Source: Halichoerus grypus (lineage: Eukaryota > Chordata > Mammalia > Carnivora > Phocidae). From it: a DNA stretch of 64,000 bases. The position numbers were made by a program, and so were the translations under genes. Under the pieces are notes generated by a model. The model worked only from the letters and a program-made list of their open reading frames with translations, was not told where the DNA came from and did no database searches. The DNA is taken from assembly GCF_964656455.1 (NCBI RefSeq), contig NC_135722.1, positions 51,230,628-51,294,627 on the forward strand. The letters are read 5' to 3'. Shown here piece by piece: positions 56,216-64,000 of the stretch (positions are counted from its first letter, which is position 1; the number at the start of each line of letters is the position of its first letter).

Positions 56216-58930
56216 TAGGGGACAGATGGTGCGAAGGGAGAGAGGCAAGCTATTTGAGAAGTATTTTGGAGGTACATTTGCTAGGACTTGGATAGGACTT
56301 GAATATAGATTGGTTCTGAAGATTGAAGGAAAGTACGTATCAAAGCTGACATGTCTAACTCCAGCCACTCCTTGGCTGGTATACTTTCACTAAGATAGGA
56401 AATGCTATAAGGTGGAGACCAGGGAGGGATTCTTCAAGCTCACAATATGGGTAAAGTAACAGCCAGTCTTAAGAAACCCAAGTCAATATTCCTTTTTTTT
56501 TTTTTTTTTCCAAAATGGAAATGTGTCTTTGTTGTTTTGCTGCTTATAAAAGTAATGCATGCTTTCTATAATTATGTGAACAACACAGAAGTACTTCTCA
56601 GTGTCAGCCCATTAGAAGACCCCACCCCAAGAAGGAGTATTTCTAAGTTCAACGAACGTTTCTCCAGTTCTGTGCTGAAATGTGTGTGGCTCTGTCTGAT
56701 GCAAGAGGTCTGAAAGGCCTTCAGAAGTTCTTGCAACATGAGGTTTGGCAGTTTGGAGAGAAACCTTGGGAGAATGTCAGGGAAGTAGGTTCTCTTGGGG
56801 CAGCCAGATACCAGTCCTGGCTTTTAGGCAGCAGATACCAATCAATGGAGACCAACTTCGAGGCACAGGAAAGGATTGGCGCTGACTTTGTATGAGGAGA
56901 CTTGAACTTTGGAGAGTTCAAGGCAGTTTTGCAGGTGGGAAGATACTTGCTGCGCACATTTTTACAACAGTGCTACTGCGGTCTCGTTTGTGCCATGGAC
57001 TGGTAGGCTTTGGGCAGTTCAGGTTAAGCAGAATCCTCAGCCATCACCTTTGGTAACTTTCATCTAGTGCAGTTGTAGATCTAGGACTTTGTTTCCCAGT
57101 GTCATGGGACTATTTTTATTTCTTCTGTAATGGATTAAAAGGAAAACAAAGTGTATTGGGTCGCTTTATGGACAGCCCATTAGATTCTTGTTTGAAAACT
57201 GTCTTGTGTTTTAGCCACATTTCATGGTCTCTTATCTATTGGTATAGACTTCAGCTTTTCCTTTAACCACTTCACTGCCCAGAAGAGATTTCCAGATACT
57301 CGATTGTCTAATTATTATCTTCATTTTCAACAACAACTTTTCTTGAAGTCTGCTTCTTTGGCACGCTCAGCTTTTCAAAATGATTCTTGCCAGTATCCTG
57401 CCCTTTACCCTCTTACAATTTCTTTTTCTTCTCATTCTGTTTTTAAGGGGCCACTTTTCTGATTTTCCCAGGCTGTTGCCAGTTTTATCTCAGGGTTATT
57501 ATCAGCTGCCAATTTAAGTGTAGCCTTAATTCCCTCAGGTGGGTCATTAATAACCAATGTACAGAACGCACTTCAGTCCAAATGGAACTGAGCTCAGAAT
57601 CGATCCACTAGTTAGCTTCTCCTGTAGGAGATGGAATCATTACGTTGGCTTCCCAAAAATGGGATTTGAGCTGGACTTCTTTCCATGCTCTTGGGAAGGA
57701 TTATTGGGTGTTCCATTGATTACAAATGATAATCCTTATTATGATAATTCCCTAATAATGATAAATTTCAGTATCACCAAGAGAGCTGGTGGGAGAATTT
57801 CTCATTAGGGTCGAGAGTGCCTCAGGCACCAGCTCTTGACCCCTCGTATTCTCCTTTATCCTGTGAGTTCTCAGCAGTTACCTCCAACACCTGATGCTCA
57901 TTCTATAGATGAATCCACATACCTCCTTATACCTCTTAGTAGCTAGCACAAGAACACAAGGATCAACAATCACATTGAACTTAATTAAAGGAAAATAGAC
58001 ATGAGTACTTGAATGAGGTTAATCTGACATAGCAGGGTGCCTGCTTTCCCAGGCTTTCAGACCCTACCCCATCCAACTCTCAGCCTACCTCTGTGTAGCA
58101 GGTGCCATCTTAGCATGCACCAGCTCGAATCCACATCTAGACAACTTCTGTCCTCCAGACGTCTAGACCTAGAGCCTGTGTTCTGATAAAAGGATGCCTT
58201 TACCTCAGGCCAGCCTTCTGAATCCTGGTGTCTGTACAAGGATCCACCTCTTCCCTAGGTAATTGACATTGAGAATGCCTATCTCTTTCATAGGAGCTGC
58301 TCTGTCCAGCTCCTGTCCAACAGAATGTGACCTTGCTGACCCCAACTCTAACAGTTTGCTGTTTCCCCAGGCCCCCATTTCCGGGGCAGGGAGCAGGTCA
58401 TAGGAACACTAGGATGGCTGTGACAGTACTGGATGAGTCACTAAGAGTTCATTCATTCATTCTTTCCCGCAGCAAATGTTGCGGAGATTTAGTGGCAGCT
58501 TTTCTGCTAGGGCTCAGGATGCCCACAGATCAGACTAGGCAGGGATGTCGAGGAAGGGACTCGCAACTCCATCTTGGGATAAAGGGATAGACTGCACTAC
58601 CTTTATAGTTCTTTCGAACCTGAGAATTCCAGGACTCTCCTATTTCTGCCCCAGTCTTTGGTCAAGTGGGCTGTGGTCTGCTTAGGAACACATGGGTCTC
58701 TGAGCCATGGCAATCTGAATTTCAAGACCATCCCTGGCCTTGAAGCCAGAACCTGATCAGTGGTTTGGGGATGGTAGTTTGAGGAAGCCAAGATACTCCA
58801 GCCTTCCACGCATTTTTTAGCCAACTCATTCTTTCATTTATTCAAGCAACACTTACTTATCAGCCTTTCACAATGTGCTCCGTGTGACCAAGTGTAGCCT
58901 TTACTAGCTCCACCACTGCTCGCTTCCAAG
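56216..58930. other. Unassigned sequence, intron 6
   Basis: About 2.7 kb without a CanSINE or L1. A T-run (56492-56509) is followed by repeat-like text I cannot name. ORFs at 56081-56368, 57557-57808 and 58327-58590 have no homology I recognise. The RING exons of RNF121 are not here. Confidence 0.5.
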
Positions 58931-59345
58931 TAGCAGCCCTAGTAATTTTGTTTAAACTGTGATAAACCACACATAAAATTTACCATCTTAACCATTTTTA
59001 AATCTACAGTTCAGTGGCATTAAATACATCTACATTGTCCTACAACCATCACCACATCCATCCATAAAACTCTTCATTTTGCAAAATAGAAGCTCTGTAC
59101 CCCTTAAAATAATAACAACACAATCCCTTTCCCTACAGCCCCTGGAAACAACCATTCTGTTTTCTGCCTCTATAAATTTGACCACTGTAGGTACCTCATG
59201 TAAATGGACTCATGCAGTATTTGTCCCTTGTGACCGGCTTATTTCACTCAGCATAATGTCCTCAAGGTCCACCCATGTTGTACCAGGTGCCAGAATTTCC
59301 TTCTTTTTTCAGGCTGAATAATATTCCATTGTATACCTCAATTTA
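58931..59345 (-). mobile_element. L1M 3' end, - strand
   Basis: 'AATTTACCATCTTAACCATT', 'CAGTTCAGTGGCATTAAATA', 'CTTATTTCACTCAGCATAAT', 'GGCTGAATAATATTCCATTG'. The same type of 3' region as at 25330. Confidence 0.85.
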
Positions 59346-59360
59346 AAAAGGGCTATAAAT

Positions 59361-59466
59361 GGGGAGCCTAGGTGGCTCAGTCAGTTAAGTGCCTCTTGAT
59401 CTTGGCTTGGGTCTTGATCTCAGGGTTATGAGTTCAAGCTCTGTGTTTGGGGGGGGATGCTAAATA
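59361..59466 (+). mobile_element. CanSINE, old form
   Basis: 'GGGGAGCCTAGGTGGCTCAG', 'GTCTTGATCTCAGGGTTATG', then a G-tract and TAAATAAATAA. Followed by a GT microsatellite. Confidence 0.88.
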
Positions 59467-59476
59467 AATAATCTCT

Positions 59477-59512
59477 GTGCGTGCGTGTGTGTGTGTGTGT
59501 GTGCATGTAGCC
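59477..59512. repeat. (GT)n microsatellite
   Basis: GTGCGTGCGTGTGTGTG-type alternating tract, partly with C. Adjacent to the SINE tail. Confidence 0.93.
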
Positions 59513-60140
59513 TCTTAGAAAAAAGAATTCCATTGTGTGTATATGCCACATTTTTAGTCCCAGGTGTTTTTCATAGTCTTTTGTACATTCTGTGATCATA
59601 GCTCCGATCCCAGAGAGTTATAGTTGATTTTGGAGCTGTTATTACCTACCAGGTGGGGAAGTAGGTCTGATTCATCCCTCGGTCCCCCTCCGAGAGTGGT
59701 TTGACCTACTAAGATCTGTGGTTAATTAATTTCAGGGTTCCTAAAATGAAATGAGGTTTACAGTTGTATTAACACACATTCTCCATTCCTTCTCATTATT
59801 TTACATGACTCTGTTTATTCTACACGACAGCTGTTTTGCCTCACATGGAGAAATTGTAATATGAACTAAAGTAACTCGTCTTGAGTCAGAGGAACCTTGG
59901 ATGGTGTTTGTTTTTTTCTAGCTGGTCACTGTGAGGTCATAAGCTTGTGACAGCCAGTCATTATAGTTCCCATTCACACCCAAAGGTCATGTTGGAGTGG
60001 GCGTGGAAGACAGAGGATTGCAAAATAAGCCAGTTTTCTGGGGCTCTCCCCTCGGAGAGACCTGTTGGGCAGGCAGGGTAGTGGCACATTGTTTCTGCTC
60101 TATTGGGCCGTGTGTCCTGCCTCACACTTTTCTTCCTTCT

Positions 60141-60354
60141 TTTTTTTTTTTTTTTAAAGATTTTTAATTTATTTTTATTTGACACAGAGATAGAGAGAGA
60201 GCATAAGCAGGGGGAGCGATAGGCAGGCAGAGGGAGAGGGAGAAGCAGGCCTCCCGCCGAGCAGAGAGCCCGATGCGGGGCTCGATCCCAGGACCCTGGG
60301 ATCATGACCTGAACCGAAGGCAGCCGCTTAACCAACTGAGCCACCCAGGCGCCC
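60141..60354 (-). mobile_element. CanSINE
   Basis: T-run, 'TAAAGATTTTTAATTTATTT', right end 'GAGCCACCCAGGCGCCC'. TSD CACTTTTCTTCCTTCT / CACTTTTCTTTCTTCT. Confidence 0.95.
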
Positions 60355-60429
60355 CACTTTTCTTTCTTCTAGGTAAGTTCCTGTGCCCCAGATAACATTA
60401 GGACAGGACTAGCTGCCCATTCATCTGTT

Positions 60430-60650
60430 CTGAAGTAGTGGGAAGAGCTAGGGGGTTAGAGTCAGATGGACCTGGTTTCAAATTCTAATCCACTTTTAAT
60501 TAGCTGTGAGCAATTTACTTTACCTCTCTGATCTTGTTTTCTCAGCTGTAATAATATTACCAGACATAAAGTGTTGTAAGGAACAAACGCATAAGGGAAA
60601 GCACCCTGCAGAGTAGCCTGGCCCATGGCACTTAGTTGAGGATGACGATG
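60430..60650 (+). repeat. MIR
   Basis: 'GGTTAGAGTCAGATGGACCT', 'AGCTGTGAGCAATTTACTTT', 'GTTTTCTCAGCTGTAATAAT', 'TAGCCTGGCCCATGGCACTT'. Confidence 0.82.
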
Positions 60651-60714
60651 GTAGCCAACATTTATCAAGTATACCTTATGTACAGTACTTCTGTACTAGA
60701 AAGTTACATATTTT

Positions 60715-60904
60715 GGGGCGCCTGGGTGGCTCAGTCGTTAAGCACCTGCCTTCGGCTCAGGTCATGATCCCAGGGTCCTGGGATCAAGTCCCGCATTGGG
60801 CTCCCTGCTCAGCGGGAGGCCTGCTTCTCCTTCTCCCACTCCCCCTGCTTGTGTTCCCTCTCTCGCTGTCTCTCTCTGTCAAATAAAATCTTTAAAAAAA
60901 AAAA
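60715..60904 (+). mobile_element. CanSINE, young
   Basis: 'GGGGCGCCTGGGTGGCTCAG' to poly(A). A perfect 15-bp TSD AAAGTTACATATTTT lies at 60700-60714 and 60905-60919. Inverted relative to 60141-60354, 360 bp away. Confidence 0.96.
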
Positions 60905-61484
60905 AAAGTTACATATTTTATGTCCGTAATCACCGGGAGCACAGAGACCCTGTAGGATTTCTTTGTATCTTCATCATACCCAACACACGGAGGAAGACAC
61001 AGAACAGACAAATCCTAAGTCACCAGCAGATGCCAGTTCTCTCTTGGATGCCGTCTGTTGTCTGAAGTCATCTCAGACCACTCTGTGACATGGAATCTCA
61101 TCTACTATAACCCTGAGAAATGGGTATTTTATTCCCTTTTTCAACAAGTTATTTCTGAAATCATCTGCTTGAACTGACCAGGCACCAGCTCTCTCTGACT
61201 TCCAGCAAGGCTCTCCTCCTCCTCCTGTGTCCTCACTGGTCGAGAGAGGGGGGCAGACTGGAGGAGCTCACAGGGCTTTCCTGGCGCACGCATTCTCTGA
61301 TGTGTGAAATGCAACTCCTCTTTATTTCCTGAGCCTCTGCTATGTGCAGGCTTCTGTGCTGGGGTTTTCTACTCACATATTTATACCCATCTTCTCCTTC
61401 CCTCCAGTTATGGTGGAGAAAATGTCCTTTCTTCCATCACAAGCCAGCCCTGCCTGCACTGTGGATTCCATACCCTCTTTCCTT

Positions 61485-61680
61485 TTTTAAAAAAGATTTT
61501 ATTTATTTATTTGATGGATAGAGACACAGCGAGAGAGGGAACACAAGAAGGGGGAGTGGGAAAGGGAGAAGCAGGCTTCCCGCCGAGCAGGGGGCCTGAT
61601 GTGGGGCTCTATCCCAGGACCCCGGGACCACGACCCGAGCCGAAGGTAGACGCTTAACGACTGAGCCACCCAGGCACCCC
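61485..61680 (-). mobile_element. CanSINE, young
   Basis: 'AAAAGATTTTATTTATTTAT' to 'GAGCCACCCAGGCACCCC'. TSD TCCATACCCTCTTTCCTT at 61467-61484 and 61681-61698 (perfect, 18 bp). Confidence 0.96.
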
Positions 61681-61699
61681 TCCATACCCTCTTTCCTTC

Positions 61700-62520
61700 T
61701 CCGGGACCCATTATGCTATCGAAGTCCCTGTCTCATCTGTGACTTCAACTTTTCCCGCTCTGTCGGGCTGTTCGCCTTTTAAGCATTCTTTTTCAAAAAC
61801 ATCGAACTTTCTTTGACCCACTTTCTCCTCTAGCAACTGACCCATTTCCTGTCCTTCACAGCTAAACTTAGAAGAAAGCTCTGTCCCCTTTTGATCACCT
61901 TCTCCATACTCCTTAGCCTATTCTAATCTGGCTCGGCTCAAACCCTTCTTCTGAAATGGCTTTTACTCAAGTCACTAGTAGCTGTGTCACTAATTCTGAC
62001 CTCAGCAGTCATCATTGGCTTTTGTGATGCTTCCCTGTTCTGCTTTAACTTCTGTCTCTTCTGCTAACTTGCCCTCCCCTTGAATGTTATTGTTCCTATG
62101 AGTGCAGACCTAAGGCATCTTCTCTGCACTTCACCTAGGCATTCTCCTTTTCCTTTTCTGTGACTTTTTGGACCAGAACTTTTCTCAGCACCAGACCTTT
62201 AGTCTTCGGCTGTCTATTTAGCATCACCGGTCTGTCCACTTCTCTTGATTTTTACTACCATTAAATTAGCCCAGACCATCACCCTGGTCCAGGTCTCCCG
62301 CATCTCTTTATAAAGAATTGTCATTGTCCCTTAGCTAAGGTTCCTTTCAGTTTCTCAAGCACACCAGGTTCCTTTCTGCCTCAGGGCCTCTTCCCTCGTC
62401 TGCCTTTCTTCCTCTCCCTAACTCCCACTGCCCTTTACCTCTCAGCCTCAAATGTCACTCCCTCAAAGAAGCCTCCTTATGTGACCTCGGCTTAGTTAGG
62501 AACCCCTTTCTTCGCCCTTT
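61700..62520 (+). repeat. Ancient L2 (or L4-like) LINE
   Basis: 'AGGTTCCTTTCTGCCTCAGG', 'CTCAGCCTCAAATGTCACTC' and 'CTCAAAGAAGCCTCCTTATG' are L2-like in sense. The CT-rich upstream part (61750-62300) may be the same element or an L4-type LINE. Confidence 0.6.
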
Positions 62521-62565
62521 ACTGCCTTTGAAATAATTCTTATTTTAGCCTTTGAAGTTAGATCT

Positions 62566-62768
62566 TTTTTTTTTTTTTTAAAGATTTTATTTATTGATTT
62601 GACAGAGACAGAGATAGTGAGAACAGGAACACAAGCAGGGGGAGTGGGAGAGGGAGAAGCAGGCTTCCTGCCGAGCAGGGAGCCCGATGTGGGACTCGAT
62701 CCCAGGACCCCGGGATCATGACCTGAACCAAAGGCAGACACTTAATGACTGAGCCACCCAGGCGCCCC
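62566..62768 (-). mobile_element. CanSINE
   Basis: T-run, 'AAAGATTTTATTTATTGATT', right end 'GAGCCACCCAGGCGCCCC'. TSD TGAAGTTAGATCT / TGAAGTTAGTTCT. Confidence 0.95.
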
Positions 62769-62819
62769 TGAAGTTAGTTCTTATTTTCTATAAATATTTA
62801 TTTTTTTAATGTCATTCTT

Positions 62820-62950
62820 GTAGTTGTAGGTTCCATGAGGAGAGAAGCCGGGTCTCTGTTCTTCTGGCAATATATCCCAAGGACCTAGTCCAGTGCCTGG
62901 TACTTTAGTAGGTGCCTAGTATATTTTGATGGAAGGAAGGAAGAGTTTGG
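62820..62950 (+). repeat. L2 LINE 3' fragment
   Basis: 'GGTTCCATGAGGAGAGAAGC' and 'CCAGTGCCTGGTACTTTAGT', diverged 3' end. Probably continues the L2 piece interrupted by the SINE at 62566. Confidence 0.65.
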
Positions 62951-64000
62951 GTGGCTTGCTCAAGTTCATCAAGATAGTAAGTGACAGAAGACTGCAGTTA
63001 GGTCTGTCTAATCCTGATAAATCGTAGGTCCCCCTTGAGCTTATTCTACGGAGGGATCCTGTTCTTGAGGTTAAACTGAAACCTGCCTCCCTGGATCTTA
63101 CGCAGCCCAGCCTCAGTGCCTCCTGACACAGTCTCCTGTGTGACTTCTGCGAGGGCTGTGCGGGGCCTTTCTGGTTTGACAGCTTACCTGGTGGCTTTGT
63201 TGAAACACTGTGGGCTTTGACCCTGCCTGCCTAGTGCCACATTAGTGTTGTGGGGGGACTCCAGAAACTAGGAACCTAACAGACGCCTTCCTGGACATCC
63301 CTCCTCCTGTCTTCACCTCATCCAGGTTCCCTTTCATCCTGCATCCTTTGCCTCTGTGTCCTGTGGGGAGAACTCTGGGGTGATTTGAGGTTAAGCTCTT
63401 CCTCAGCTCTAACACATCTCCTGAGTCAGAACGTTCCTATTTCTTTTATTGCCAATGCTGTGGGCCAGAGTGAGTGGCCATGTTTCTGTGCTACGTGATT
63501 ATACAAGGAGGATTCAGTGCCGAGCTGGACCCAGACCTCTTGGTCTCTTGTCTCTCTGACAAGTTGATACGCCTAGAAATTCTAAGCCAGAACACCTTTC
63601 AGAGCCATACGCCTGTCAAGCTCTGGGGAAGTGTTTCTCAGAGGTCCCCCCCCCCCAATACTAACATCCCGAGATTCCAGCTTTTGAAAGTTGCATAGTT
63701 AATGAAGTCCCACAGGTTTGGCCCTGCCCCCTGATTTAGCTTATCCTTTTCCACTGCCTTTTGTACTCTCGATAAATAAATCGGAACCGTTCAAGTAACT
63801 GGCTCTCAGCGAGCTAAGTAGCTGATGGTTCTACAGCTAACATTCAGCAGATGTTATGGGACACCTTGGATAGATTTTGGGTAGGGGTCAGAGGGTCTGG
63901 GTTTGGGTCCCTTACCTCTTTCCTCTTCTGGGCTTTGGTTTCCCAGCGTTAGGGCTGCTCTGGTGTTCTGTGGTAATACTCGAGCTCACCTTGAGCTACC
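62951..64000. other. Unassigned sequence, intron 6
   Basis: No gene, RNA or repeat recognised. A C tract lies at 63646-63656. The ORF at 63474-63698 has no recognisable homology. Confidence 0.5.

Overview
This is mammalian nuclear DNA from a carnivoran, most likely an arctoid caniform (bear, pinniped or mustelid group). I count 45 tRNA-Lys-derived CanSINE copies (28 on +, 17 on -). They have the Carnivora head 'CTGGGTGGCTCAGT', an internal 'ATCGAGCCCC'-type box B, a CT-rich stretch and an AATAAA/poly(A) tail, and many still have perfect target-site duplications (TSDs). The L1 3' ends are also of carnivore type. There are no bacterial features, no CRISPR array and no intact intronless gene.

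The only functional gene is RNF121 on the + strand, a multi-pass membrane RING-type E3 ubiquitin ligase of the ER/Golgi. Five internal coding exons are present, each with AG/GT borders and continuous reading frame: 18234-18271, 21371-21512, 48774-48928, 51664-51771 and 55193-55313. Together they encode 188 residues, corresponding to about residues 22-209 of the mammalian protein: the acidic N-terminal piece and the membrane-spanning region. The first coding exon, promoter and CpG island lie upstream of base 1. The RING-finger exons lie downstream of base 64000. The window is therefore intron 1 (end), introns 2-5 complete (about 3.1, 27.3, 2.7 and 3.4 kb) and the start of intron 6.

Region by region: 1-13.7 kb (intron 1) is a mosaic of L1 fragments, one long degraded + strand L1 with an ORF1-like and an ORF2 part, a MaLR solo LTR, six CanSINEs inside the L1 and one near the start, a DPH3 processed pseudogene, and a 111-bp polyadenylated transcript fragment. 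13.7-25 kb has exons 2 and 3 with MIR, L2, hAT and SINE copies and one L1 fragment. 25.3-32.6 kb (intron 3) is almost solid - strand L1, holding an RPL6 processed pseudogene that itself contains a CanSINE, a three-SINE cluster and a SINE nested in a SINE. 32.6-39.8 kb has older + strand L1 pieces, L2, MIR, hAT and an L3/CR1-like relic. 39.8-43.6 kb is another - strand L1 with three later insertions: a young L1 3' end, a CanSINE and a 36-nt U6 snRNA fragment. 43.7-48.7 kb is SINE-rich. 48.7-64 kb carries exons 4-6 and moderately repeat-populated introns.

I see no previously undescribed biological system. The points most worth a second look are retrotransposition products with clear TSDs (DPH3, RPL6, U6 fragment, polyadenylated fragment), a site carrying three copies of the same target sequence, the SINE clusters, closely spaced inverted SINE pairs that could form dsRNA in RNF121 pre-mRNA, and the frame-neutral RNF121 exon 5. 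Repeat-family names come from remembered consensus sequences, not a database search.
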